Positions 15,262 to 23,133 are shown, numbered from the stretch's first letter. The stretch: 34,460 bases of DNA from Planctomycetota bacterium (GCA_022072415.1 JAJVHW010000110.1:1-34460), one strand, 5' to 3'. Numbers and translations are program-made. Notes: generated by a model not told the origin, from the sequence alone.

Positions 15262-17262
15262 ATGTCCGATCCGTTCGCTGGCCGAACCGTGTCCCTCACG
15301 CCGGGGAAGCGCGTCCTGTTCCTGACGAAGGACCCGGACCTGATCCGCCGCCAGCTCTCGGGCGAGCTCGATCTCCGCATGGACGACGTCCGTGCGGAGG
15401 ACCTCCTCGACGACATCAACACCGACGCGATGACCCCCGCGTGGGTCTGCTTCGACTGGGATCCCGCGGTCATCGCGAAGAACGCGTACGCCGGGCTCAT
15501 CGTGGACGGGAAGCGGCTCTTCCCCGAGCGCGCGCTGATGGACGGGAACTTCGAGGTGATCGTCTCCGGGCTGCGCAAGGGCGTCGGCAGTTCCCGCGAG
15601 ACGGCGGCGCAGTGCGAGAAGTGGTCGGGGATCCGGATCGCGATCGCGGCGTCGTTCGCGCCGATCCACGCGAGGAACAATCTGAACCTCGGCACGCTGA
15701 TGGGGGACCACGCGATGCTCTCGCGCCTCCAGCGCGGCGAGCAGGTGCCGCTGGCCGAGTTCGCGCAGGGCTACGACGACATCACGAAGCTCGTGATCGC
15801 GTGCGGCGGGCTCTTCCCGTTCAGCAAGCAGCTCGCCGAGGGCCGCGTGAAGCTGCCGAAGGTGGACACGCCGCCGCGCCCGATGACGCTGGCGGAGAAG
15901 ATCCTCGCGTCGAAGCTGGTGGACCCGTCGGTGAAGCACGTGAAGCCCGGCGACCCGGTCGTCGTGCGCGTGGACGGCGGATACAGCCACGAGTTCACCA
16001 CGGCGCAGGTGCACGCCTTCCTCGAAGAGGAGCACGGGAAGTCCTACGCGGTGAAGAACCCGCAGAAGTTCGCGGTGTTCGAGGACCACCTCATCTACGC
16101 GGACTCGGTCGTGCGCATGCGGCCGTTCATGGGGAAGATCGAGACGCTCCGGACGATGCAGCGCCAGTTCCAGACGCACACGGGCGTGCTCTCCTTCGCC
16201 GCGAAGGACGGGATCTCGCCGGGCATCTGCCACCAGGTGGCGCGCGAGCGGATCGTCGATCCGGGCGACTTCATCCAGGCGACGGACAGCCACACCTGCA
16301 TGGGCGGCTGCAACAACGCGCTCACGTGGGGCGTCGGCGCGACGGAGTACGCGGGGCTGGTCCACGCGGGGTTCACGATCGTCGAGGTGCCGGAGTCGAT
16401 CCGCTTCGAGCTCCGCGGGAAGCTGCGTCCGGGCGTCACCGCGAAGGACGTGATGCTCTTCATCCTCGCCAACCATGCGCGGCGGGAGGAGACGCTCAAC
16501 CGCGTCATGGAGTTCGGCGGGCCGGGGCTCGCGACGCTGTCGATGGACGAGCGCGGGACGCTCACCAACATGGCGACCGAGTGCACGGCGCGGTCGGGCA
16601 TCTGCGAGGCCGACGAGGCGACGTTCCGCTGGATCGCGGAGCGGAGGAAGGGCGCCGACGTCGCGTCGCTGCGGAAGCTCGCGGTGTCGCCGGACGCGGG
16701 AGCGACCTACCACGGCGGCGTCCACGTGATCGACCTCGCGTCGATCGAGCCGATGGTGGCCCACCCCGGGAACCCCGACAAGGGCATCCCCTCCGACCCG
16801 ACGAACGGCGCGCTGATCCGCGAGATCGGCGACGTGCGGATCGACATCGCGTACGGCGGCTCGTGCACGGCGGGGAAGGAGGACGACCTCGACATGTACG
16901 CGTCGGTCATGCGCGACGCCCTCGACGCCGGCCGCCGCGTCGCTCCGCACGTGAGGTTCTTCATCCAGTTCGGGAGCGAGAGCGTCGCGGCGTACGCGAA
17001 GTCGCGCGGCTATCTCGAAGTCTTCGAGAAGACGGGCGTGACCGTGATCCCGCCCGGCTGCGGCGCGTGCATCGGCTGCGGGCCCGGCGTGAGCGACACG
17101 GCCGACCAGGTCACGGTCTCCGCCATCAACCGCAACTACAAGGGCCGCTCCGGCCCCGGGATGCTCTGGCTCGCGTCGCCGCTGACCGTGGCCGCATCCG
17201 CCGTGGCGGGGAAGATCTCCGCCTTCGCGCCGGGCATGTTCCGCGAGCCCGTCCGAGCCTGA
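15262..17262 (+). CDS. Single-chain aconitase/isopropylmalate-isomerase family enzyme, swivel domain first
   Basis: This 666-residue hydro-lyase starts at ATG 15262 (MSDPFAGRTVSLTPGKR); the longer frame upstream is on the antisense of the pilin-like gene. Residues 1-200 are a LeuD-like swivel domain: EDLLDDINTDAMTPAW near 47-62 and GVGSSRETAAQCE near residue 109. Residues 210-666 are the LeuC/aconitase catalytic part, with DSHTCMGGCNNAL, GVGATEYAGL, and the three cluster cysteines C535 (YGGSCTAGK), C600 and C603 (PGCGACIGCG). So the [4Fe-4S] cluster site is intact. Normal aconitases have the swivel domain at the C-terminus, and LeuC/LeuD are separate, so the domain order is inverted. It could isomerise isopropylmalate, homocitrate or citrate. 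It may supply the dehydrogenase at 9531. Confidence 0.88.
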   Translation: MSDPFAGRTVSLTPGKRVLFLTKDPDLIRRQLSGELDLRMDDVRAEDLLDDINTDAMTPAWVCFDWDPAVIAKNAYAGLIVDGKRLFPERALMDGNFEVIVSGLRKGVGSSRETAAQCEKWSGIRIAIAASFAPIHARNNLNLGTLMGDHAMLSRLQRGEQVPLAEFAQGYDDITKLVIACGGLFPFSKQLAEGRVKLPKVDTPPRPMTLAEKILASKLVDPSVKHVKPGDPVVVRVDGGYSHEFTTAQVHAFLEEEHGKSYAVKNPQKFAVFEDHLIYADSVVRMRPFMGKIETLRTMQRQFQTHTGVLSFAAKDGISPGICHQVARERIVDPGDFIQATDSHTCMGGCNNALTWGVGATEYAGLVHAGFTIVEVPESIRFELRGKLRPGVTAKDVMLFILANHARREETLNRVMEFGGPGLATLSMDERGTLTNMATECTARSGICEADEATFRWIAERRKGADVASLRKLAVSPDAGATYHGGVHVIDLASIEPMVAHPGNPDKGIPSDPTNGALIREIGDVRIDIAYGGSCTAGKEDDLDMYASVMRDALDAGRRVAPHVRFFIQFGSESVAAYAKSRGYLEVFEKTGVTVIPPGCGACIGCGPGVSDTADQVTVSAINRNYKGRSGPGMLWLASPLTVAASAVAGKISAFAPGMFREPVRA

Positions 17263-17277
17263 GGACATCCGGCGGGG

Positions 17278-17330
17278 TTGACAATCGCCCATCTGATGGG
17301 CGATAATCGCCCACGACATGGGCGATTGTC
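17278..17330 (+). promoter_or_regulatory. Promoter embedded in four alternating half-sites
   Basis: TTGACA (17278-17283) and GATAAT (17302-17307) are 18 bases apart, the best promoter in the window. Inside and after it are four 8-base half-sites: ATCGCCCA at 17284, TGGGCGAT at 17297, ATCGCCCA at 17306, TGGGCGAT at 17319. The spacers are 5, 1 and 5 bases. The whole of 17280-17330 is an imperfect 51-bp palindrome centred at 17305. The fourth half-site contains the start codon's TG and the next codons. Binding there would cover the -10, the start of transcription and the start of translation. Confidence 0.85.
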
Positions 17331-18568
17331 CTTCCCCCCTGGCGCGGACGCTGAGCCCGGCCCTGGCGGACCGCCTCCGCCGGATGCCGGTCGTCGTCGT
17401 CACGGGCGCCCGGCAGACGGGGAAGTCCACGCTCGTCCGCGCGCTGCCCGAGGCGCCCCCGCGCAGATACGAGAACCTCGACTCGCTCGGCACCCTCGAC
17501 CGGGCGCGGAACGCGCCGGAGTCGCTCGTCGGGGGAGCGGACAGGGTCACGTTCGACGAGATCCAGCGCGCTCCCGATCTGCTCCTCGCGATCAAGGAGT
17601 CGGTCGATGCATCGCGGAAGCCCGGGCGCTTCCTGCTCACCGGGTCCGCCAACCTCCTGCTGCTGCCCGCCGTGGGGGAGTCGCTTGCCGGTCGAGCCGC
17701 GCACCTCGTCCTTCGACCGCTCACGGAGCGCGAGAAGCGGCGGGAGCCGGAGAGCGCGCCGTGGGGCGCGCTGCTCGGCGCAGGTTCCGCCGACGAAGCC
17801 CTCGCGTGCGTCGGGCGGTGCCGGGATCTCGACTGGAAGCGCGCGGCCCTCGCGGGCGGGCTGCCTCCGGCCGCACTGGCGGATGACATCGACGACCGCA
17901 TCGTGTGGTTCGACGGCTACGTGGACACGTACCTGCACCGCGACCTGCGCGACGTCGCGCGCGTGGACGACGTCGCCGCGTTCGGCCGCCTGCTGCGCCT
18001 CGCGGCGCTCCGGACCGGCGGGCTGCTCAACGTCACGGACCTCGCGCGCGACGCCGCGGTGCCGCGCACGTCGGCGCAGCGGTGGACGTCGATCCTCGCG
18101 GCGACGCACATGGTCACGCTTCTGCAGCCGTTCGGCGAGTCGCGGGCGCGCCGGCTCATCAAGTCCCCGAAGCTCTACTCGATGGACACGGGACTCTCGC
18201 TCCACGCATGCGGCGTGACCGATCCCGCCGGGATCGACGCGCTGCCGAACGCGGGAGCGTGGCTCGAGAACCTGGTCCTCAACGACGTGCTCGCGTGGCG
18301 CGACACGCAGATCCGCCGGCCGGAGGTGACCTTCCGCCGCACCGCGTCGGGCGAGGAGGTGGATTTCGTCCTCGAGAGCGGCCGTCGGCTGCTGCCGATC
18401 GAAGTCAGGGGCGCGGACTCGGTCCGCGTGGCGGACGCGAAGGCCGTGGACGCGTTCTGCGCGGAGTTCGGCGCGCGGGCGCCGTTCGGGATCGTCGCCT
18501 ACAGCGGCCGCGCGCCGCACCGTCTCACGTCGCGGACGGTCGCGCTGCCGCTCGGCGCACTGCTTTGA
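17318..18568 (+). CDS. AAA-type ATPase with C-terminal DUF4143/PD-(D/E)XK-like domain
   Basis: This 416-residue protein starts at ATG 17318. Walker A is GARQTGKS at residues 30-37 and Walker B is in VTFDEIQRAPDLL (near 79). GRFLLTGSANLLLL is the sensor-1 region. After a helical winged-helix-like middle (NVTDLARDAAVPRTSAQRW), the C-terminus has EEVDFVL (D349) and PIEVRG (E362, R364), the core of a PD-(D/E)XK nuclease-like fold in which the usual lysine is arginine. Such ATPases are widespread, often mobile, and of unproven function; defence or toxin-like roles have been suggested. It stands alone, with its own promoter and operator array. The repeat element begins immediately after its stop. 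Confidence 0.88.
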   Translation: MGDCPSPLARTLSPALADRLRRMPVVVVTGARQTGKSTLVRALPEAPPRRYENLDSLGTLDRARNAPESLVGGADRVTFDEIQRAPDLLLAIKESVDASRKPGRFLLTGSANLLLLPAVGESLAGRAAHLVLRPLTEREKRREPESAPWGALLGAGSADEALACVGRCRDLDWKRAALAGGLPPAALADDIDDRIVWFDGYVDTYLHRDLRDVARVDDVAAFGRLLRLAALRTGGLLNVTDLARDAAVPRTSAQRWTSILAATHMVTLLQPFGESRARRLIKSPKLYSMDTGLSLHACGVTDPAGIDALPNAGAWLENLVLNDVLAWRDTQIRRPEVTFRRTASGEEVDFVLESGRRLLPIEVRGADSVRVADAKAVDAFCAEFGARAPFGIVAYSGRAPHRLTSRTVALPLGALL

Positions 18569-18820
18569 GGCGTTGTCCCGAAACAAGTGACTCACCTGGC
18601 AACGGTGCGGCGAGCCGGCTGCAAGGCGGGCGAGCGGCGCCAACTCGACGGAGGGCGTTGCGGCGCGAGCCCGACGCAGCAGCCGGGCAGTTCACGGGAT
18701 CGTCCGCTGCACTGCGGCAGCTTGCCGGCGCGCGGCTTGCGGGTCCGGACCGCTGGATCCGCACGAACGGACCGCCGCAAGTCGCGTGACGAGGTGTTTC
18801 CGTCGCTTCGGGACGACGCC
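18569..18820. repeat. Interspersed repeat element, copy 2
   Basis: This 252-base relative of 11830-12064 shares long blocks such as GAGCCGGCTGCAAGGCGGGC and GGCGCCAACTCGACGGAG, plus an insertion of about 17 bases in the middle. Its ends are inverted repeats with more decay (about 7 mismatches in 29). The internal stem CGCGGCTTGCGG/CCGCAAGTCGCG keeps pairing apart from one C-to-T change that would be a G-U pair in RNA. It begins at the base after the ATPase stop and ends 3 bases before the stop of the convergent aminotransferase gene, mirroring copy 1. Confidence 0.85.
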
Positions 18821-18823
18821 CGA

Positions 18824-20011
18824 TCACCGCAGCTTCGCGAAGAAGGCGTCGAGGCGGTCCATGGCCTTGTCGATGTCCTGCATCGAGCAGGTGTAGGACA
18901 GGCGGACGTGCGCGTCGCTGCCGAAGGGCTGGCCGGGCACGACGGTGACGAGCGCCTCCTCGAGGATCGCCTCCGCCATCGCGATGCTGCCGGAGAGGCC
19001 CGGGCGGCGGCCGTAGTACGAGTCCACGCGCGGGAAGGCGTAGAACGCGCCCTGCGGAACGGTCAGGTGGACCCCGGGGATCGCGCGCAGGCGCCGGACC
19101 ATGTGGTCGCGGCGCGTCTCGAACTCGCGGCACATCGCCTCGATCGCGGTCTGGTCGCCGGTGAGCGCCTCGAGCGCCGCGTGCTGGGCGACGGAGCAGG
19201 TGTTGCTCGTGGACTGGCCCTGGAGCGTCGAGATCGCCTCGGCCACGTCGGCCGGCGCCGCGGCCCAGCCGACGCGCCAGCCCGTCATCGAGAACGTCTT
19301 GCTCACGCCGGACACGGTGATCGTGCGCGCCGGGGCCTTCGGGTGGACCGACGCGAACGGCGCCGTCTTCGCGCCGCCGTAGACCAGGCGCTCGTAGATC
19401 TCGTCGGAGAGGACCCAGAGGTCCCGCTCCTCCGCGACTTCGGCGAGCGCGCGCATCTCGTCGGGCGAGTGGACGACGCCGGTCGGGTTCGAGACGCCGT
19501 TGAAGATCACGAGGCGAGCCGCGGACTCGGCCGCCGACGCGGCGCGGAGCACGTCGGGCGTCAGCTTGAAGCCCCGCTCCTCCGTGCACGCGACGGGCAC
19601 CGGCCGCCCGCCGGCCGCGAGCACCATGTCGCCGTAGCTCAGCCAGGACGGCTGCGGGACGAGCACCGGGTCGCCGTCGTTGACCACGGCCTGGATCGCC
19701 TGGAAGAGCGCGTGCTTCGCGCCGGTCGTCACCACGACCTGCCCGGGCGCGTACGTCACGCCCTGCTTCGCGTAGGCCGCGCAGACGGCCTTCCTCAGGT
19801 CGAGGATGCCCGGCGTCTCGGTGTACTTCGTGTGCCCGGCGTCCATCGCGCGCGCCGCGGCGCGCCGGATGTTCTCCGGCGTCGGGAAGTCGGGCTCCCC
19901 GGCGCCCAGGGACACGATGTCCTTCCCCTGGGCCTTCAGCGCCTTCGTCTTCGCGATCAGCGCGAAGGTGAGCGAAGGCGTGAGTCGTCGCACGCGGTCG
20001 CTGATCCGCAT
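18824..20011 (-). CDS. Class I pyridoxal-phosphate aminotransferase (aspartate type Ib)
   Basis: This 395-residue fold-type I transaminase moves amino groups between aspartate (or another amino acid) and 2-oxoglutarate. Visible features are SLGAGEPDFPTPENI at the substrate side (about 33-47), YTETPGILDLRKA, TTGAKHALFQA for the cofactor phosphate, NPTGVV with the cofactor-binding asparagine, VLSDEIYERLVY with the aspartate that pairs with the pyridine nitrogen, and the Schiff-base lysine in SGVSKTFSMTGWRVGW. The substrate arginine is in HVRLSY near the C-terminus. Length and motif order match the subgroup Ib aspartate aminotransferases, some of which also act on prephenate. Start ATG at 20011 has TACCTT six bases upstream. 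Confidence 0.93.
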   Translation of the reverse strand: MRISDRVRRLTPSLTFALIAKTKALKAQGKDIVSLGAGEPDFPTPENIRRAAARAMDAGHTKYTETPGILDLRKAVCAAYAKQGVTYAPGQVVVTTGAKHALFQAIQAVVNDGDPVLVPQPSWLSYGDMVLAAGGRPVPVACTEERGFKLTPDVLRAASAAESAARLVIFNGVSNPTGVVHSPDEMRALAEVAEERDLWVLSDEIYERLVYGGAKTAPFASVHPKAPARTITVSGVSKTFSMTGWRVGWAAAPADVAEAISTLQGQSTSNTCSVAQHAALEALTGDQTAIEAMCREFETRRDHMVRRLRAIPGVHLTVPQGAFYAFPRVDSYYGRRPGLSGSIAMAEAILEEALVTVVPGQPFGSDAHVRLSYTCSMQDIDKAMDRLDAFFAKLR

Positions 20012-20017
20012 CGGCGG

Positions 20018-20023
20018 AAGGTA
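20018..20023 (-). promoter_or_regulatory. Candidate -10 of the aminotransferase gene (TACCTT), leaderless spacing
   Basis: Read on the minus strand, TACCTT is followed by CCGCCG and the ATG at 20011. No convincing -35 is visible and no Shine-Dalgarno site precedes the start. The spacing is the same as at 2766 and 13615. Confidence 0.4.
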
Positions 20024-20100
20024 CCGACCGCCCCGCGGGCTCCGCGTGTTTTCCCGCGCGAGTCCTGGACTTGCCGGAGCGATCCGGTGGGATCCTCCGC

Positions 20101-21933
20101 GTGAGGTCGGTGCGCACCCCTCCGGCGAGGTCGGGCTCCGTGCGGCGCGTGGCGCTGTTCGGCGCGGCGTTGCTGCTGCTCGTGACGGCCGCGCTGTGGC
20201 TCGTCTGGACGTCCGCCGGGAGCGGGCCCGGAACGTCCCGGCGCCTCGATGCGCTCGTCCCGGCCGACGTCGAGGCCGCGGTGCGGGTGGACGGCCCCGA
20301 TTGCGCGTCGAGCCCGCTCCTCCGGTGGCTCCGCTCCGCCGACGCGGCAGAACCGCTCCGCGAGGCCCTCGGCTGGGAGGGGCTCCTCGCGGCGATCGCG
20401 CAGGTCGACGAGTCGATCCGCGCCGCCACCGGCGGGAAGCTCACGCTGGAGGCGGACGTCGCTCCTGGAGAGGTCGTCGTGGCCGTCCGCCGGGGCGGCG
20501 TGCTCGCGCTCTCCCGCGTGTCGGCCGCGGCGCGGATCGGCGACGCGCTCCTCCGCCCGGATCCCGCGGCCCTCGCGGCGCAGGGGATCGACGCCGACGG
20601 CACGCTGCTCCGCGTGCGCGGCGCCGATCTGTGGCTCGCACGGAGCGGCGACGTGCTGGTCGCGGCGACGGAGCGGTCCCTCGCCGACGACGCGCTCGCC
20701 CTGGATGCGGGGCGCGGCGACGCGCTCTCCGCCCGGCCGGGATTCGACGACGCTCTGGCACTCGGCGGTCCCGCCGCCGGCCGCGCGTTCGTGTGGGCCG
20801 ACGCCGCGTCCTTGGGCTCGCGGCTTCGCGGCGGCGCGCAGGGGATGCGTGAATCCGACGCATGGTTCGCGCTGTGGGAGGCGGCGGGCGCGACGCTCCG
20901 CGGCACGATCGATCTCCGGAGCGCCGACTCGTGCTCCGCGGACTTCGCCGTGTGCGGCGCGGCGCTCCCGCCGGCTCTCGCGCCGCTCCGCGGGGCCGGA
21001 GTCCCGGACGCGACGGTCACCGCAGCGCTCGCGGCGCCGTTCGTCGTCCCGTCGGAGACGTTCGCGTGGGGCGGACTCCCGATGTCCGCGAAGGACGCCG
21101 TCCTGCTCCTCCTCCGCGCGCTGCCGCCGGAGCACGTCCGCGTGCTCACCGACGAGCTCTCCGCGAAGGGCGAGACGCTCGAGTCCGCCGCGGCGCGGAT
21201 CGCCTCGCCGCTCGCCGACGGCATCGGGTTCGCGGTGGCGCGCGTCGCGGAGGCGGACCGCGTGGACGACGGCGGCGAGCCGGGATCCGTGCGGCGGATT
21301 CCCGCGACGACGATCGTGTTCGCGGTTCGCGACGGACGCCGCGCCGACGAGGCGCTCGCCACGGTGAAGAGCCTCGGCGCGTCGCTCGTGGACGTCGATC
21401 CCGCGGAACTCGACGTTCCCGGGCGTTCGGTCCGTCTCCACGTGGCGGACCGCTCGGGGTTCCTCGGACAGTGGGAGCTTCTCCGCCCTGCGGTGCTCAC
21501 GTCGCCCGGCCGGCTCGTGTTCACGACGCACGAAGGGCACCTGCGCCGCGCCCTCCGCGCGCGGACGGCGGAGGCGGGTTCCACGGGCGGCGCGTCGATG
21601 CGCCTCTCGCTGCCGCTCCTTCGCCGTCAGCTCGACGACGAGGGCTGGAACCACGCGCAGTCGGTCTGCGTCCACGACTGGGGCGCCGAGCGGCGCGCGT
21701 TCGAGGCCGAGGTCCGCGCGGCGGAGACGTTGTCCCCGGGCGAACTCGCCGACCGGGCCGACCGCGAGATCCGGAACCGCATGAGGGTCCGCCGCGAGCG
21801 CGAACTCCCGCTCGCCTGCGAGGACTTCCGCGACCGGTGGCGATGGCTCGCCCCGCTCGGCGGCGCGTCGATCGACCTTTCGCTCGTGCCGCGCGGCGCG
21901 GAGTACCGGCTGCGCGTGACGCTCGCGAAGTGA
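20101..21933 (+). CDS. Large membrane-anchored protein, unknown
   Basis: This 610-residue protein probably starts at GTG 20101 (MRSVRTPPARSG); the TTG at 20071 is a less likely alternative. One hydrophobic anchor (VALFGAALLLLVTAALWLVW, about residues 17-36) follows a basic N-terminus, so nearly all of the protein should lie outside the membrane. The rest is made of repeated strand-helix units with phrases such as EVVVAVRRGGVLALSRV, GDVLVAATERSLADDAL and PGRLVFTTHEGHLRRAL. The last two are alike, and their form recalls DUF3352-type proteins that report on protein-level quality. I cannot assign it firmly. No enzyme motif is visible. It ends 10 bases before a convergent gene. Confidence 0.8.
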   Translation: MRSVRTPPARSGSVRRVALFGAALLLLVTAALWLVWTSAGSGPGTSRRLDALVPADVEAAVRVDGPDCASSPLLRWLRSADAAEPLREALGWEGLLAAIAQVDESIRAATGGKLTLEADVAPGEVVVAVRRGGVLALSRVSAAARIGDALLRPDPAALAAQGIDADGTLLRVRGADLWLARSGDVLVAATERSLADDALALDAGRGDALSARPGFDDALALGGPAAGRAFVWADAASLGSRLRGGAQGMRESDAWFALWEAAGATLRGTIDLRSADSCSADFAVCGAALPPALAPLRGAGVPDATVTAALAAPFVVPSETFAWGGLPMSAKDAVLLLLRALPPEHVRVLTDELSAKGETLESAAARIASPLADGIGFAVARVAEADRVDDGGEPGSVRRIPATTIVFAVRDGRRADEALATVKSLGASLVDVDPAELDVPGRSVRLHVADRSGFLGQWELLRPAVLTSPGRLVFTTHEGHLRRALRARTAEAGSTGGASMRLSLPLLRRQLDDEGWNHAQSVCVHDWGAERRAFEAEVRAAETLSPGELADRADREIRNRMRVRRERELPLACEDFRDRWRWLAPLGGASIDLSLVPRGAEYRLRVTLAK

Positions 21934-21943
21934 TCCGGAGCGA

Positions 21944-22261
21944 TCAGACCTTCTTCAGGTCCACGCGGCGGGCGGTCGTCTTCACGACGAGGTACACGCC
22001 CGGCTTCTCCGCCGCGTCCTCGCTCTGCGGTCCCTTCCAGCGCCAGGCCTTGAGGCCCACCTTGAACTTCGCGTCGCTCCCGGGCACCACCGAGACCTCG
22101 GCACCGCTGTCGCGCACGATCACGAAACGGTAGCGCTGCTCGGGGGCGTCCACGGGCCCGAACCACGTGAACGTGCCGTCGGTCGCGGGGAGCGCGGCGT
22201 CGGCCTTCTCGGCGCGGCGGACGAGGAAGTCGCTGGACTGGACGCGGTTGGGCTGGGGCAT
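21944..22261 (-). CDS. Small protein of unknown function
   Basis: This 105-residue protein starts at ATG 22261. It has no signal peptide or membrane segment. The pattern is strand-rich (YRFVIVRDSGAEVSVV, FKVGLKAWRWKG, PGVYLVVKTTARRVDL), suggesting a small beta barrel or sandwich. It is convergent with the membrane-anchored gene and divergent from the amidase gene. The divergent space is only 55 bases and holds a 16-bp perfect inverted repeat beginning 4 bases before its start codon. I do not recognise a family. The codon bias fits a real gene. Confidence 0.65.
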   Translation of the reverse strand: MPQPNRVQSSDFLVRRAEKADAALPATDGTFTWFGPVDAPEQRYRFVIVRDSGAEVSVVPGSDAKFKVGLKAWRWKGPQSEDAAEKPGVYLVVKTTARRVDLKKV

Positions 22262-22265
22262 GCCC

Positions 22266-22303
22266 TCAATCCTTCACTTTCGCCGCGGAAAGTGAAGGAT
22301 TGA
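22266..22303. promoter_or_regulatory. 16-bp perfect inverted repeat between divergent genes
   Basis: The arm TCAATCCTTCACTTTC at 22266-22281 is repeated in reverse complement at 22288-22303, with a GCCGCG centre. It is much richer in A/T than its surroundings. It begins 4 bases above the minus-strand start (22261) and ends 13 bases before the plus-strand start (22317), so it could be a shared operator, or a hairpin in one or both leaders. Both outward sides present AAGGATTGA, which could also act as a weak ribosome-binding site. Confidence 0.8.
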
Positions 22304-22316
22304 CGTCCGTCCCCGC

Positions 22317-23114
22317 ATGCGCGTCGCCGGAATCCAGTGCGATCTCGTCTGGGAGGATCCGGCGGAGAACCGCCGGCGCCTCCGGCCCCGCGTGGAACAC
22401 GCGGCGGCCCGCGGCGCGTCGCTGATCGCGCTGCCCGAGATGTGGCCGACGGGCTTCTCGATGGACGCCGACCGCATCGCCGAACCCGAGGGCGGCGAGA
22501 GCGAGCGGTGGATGCTCGACACGGCCCGCGCGGTGCGCGCCGCGGTGTGCGGGAGCGTCGCGCAGCGGGCCTCCGGCGGGGGGCGTCCGCGGAACGTGTT
22601 CCTCGTGGCCACGCCCGCGGGCGACGTCCATCGCTACGCGAAGATCCACCCGTTCACGTTCGGGGGCGAGTCGCAGCACTACGACGCGGGCGATGCGGCG
22701 GTGACCGTGGACGTGGGCGGCGTGCGCGTGACGCCGCTCGTCTGCTACGACCTCCGCTTCCCGGAACTGTTCGCCGCGCTCGCGCCGCGGACCGATCTCT
22801 TCGTCGTCGTCGCCAACTGGCCGGTCGCTCGCGTGGCCCACTTCACGAAGCTGCTCGAGGCCCGCGCGATCGAGACGCAGGCGTCCGTGCTCGGCGTGAA
22901 CCGCGTCGGCTCGGGCGGCGGCCTCGACTACTCCGGCGGTTCGCGCCTCGTGTCGCCGCTCGGCGTGCTGATCGACGGCGGCGGCGCGCCGTGCGGCACG
23001 GAGCGCGAGGTCTCGGGCGACGTGACCGCCGCCGAGGTCGCGGCCGTCCGCGCGAAGTTCCCGTTCCTCGCCGACCGCCGCCCCGACGTCTATCGCCGCC
23101 TCCGCGGCGACTGA
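22317..23114 (+). CDS. Carbon-nitrogen hydrolase (nitrilase superfamily, omega-amidase-like)
   Basis: This 265-residue member of the nitrilase superfamily has the full catalytic triad: E41 in LPEMWPTGF, K109 in RYAKIHPF and C143 in VCYDLRFPE. The phrase YDLRFPELF and the total length are typical of the omega-amidase/YafV branch, which hydrolyses the amide of 2-oxo acids such as 2-oxoglutaramate, or deaminated glutathione. NWPVAR and EARAIETQ are also conserved in that branch. It is cytoplasmic. The PyrK-like gene follows after 19 bases, so they are likely co-transcribed. The start ATG lies 13 bases beyond the large inverted repeat, which probably controls it. Confidence 0.92.
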   Translation: MRVAGIQCDLVWEDPAENRRRLRPRVEHAAARGASLIALPEMWPTGFSMDADRIAEPEGGESERWMLDTARAVRAAVCGSVAQRASGGGRPRNVFLVATPAGDVHRYAKIHPFTFGGESQHYDAGDAAVTVDVGGVRVTPLVCYDLRFPELFAALAPRTDLFVVVANWPVARVAHFTKLLEARAIETQASVLGVNRVGSGGGLDYSGGSRLVSPLGVLIDGGGAPCGTEREVSGDVTAAEVAAVRAKFPFLADRRPDVYRRLRGD

Positions 23115-23120
23115 TACATT
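23115..23120 (+). promoter_or_regulatory. Candidate extended -10 (TGATACATT) before the PyrK-like gene
   Basis: The TGA stop of the amidase doubles as the TG of an extended -10, TGATACATT, with the hexamer at 23115-23120. It lies 13 bases before the ATG at 23134. It could give an internal transcript for the two downstream genes; no -35 is evident. Confidence 0.35.
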
Positions 23121-23133
23121 CGCCCCGAACCGC

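Noticed and set aside
14236-17901. Minus-strand open frame of 1221 codons
   Set aside because: It lies across the VapC end, pilin-like gene and aconitase antisense; composition is the usual antisense bias and there are no domains.
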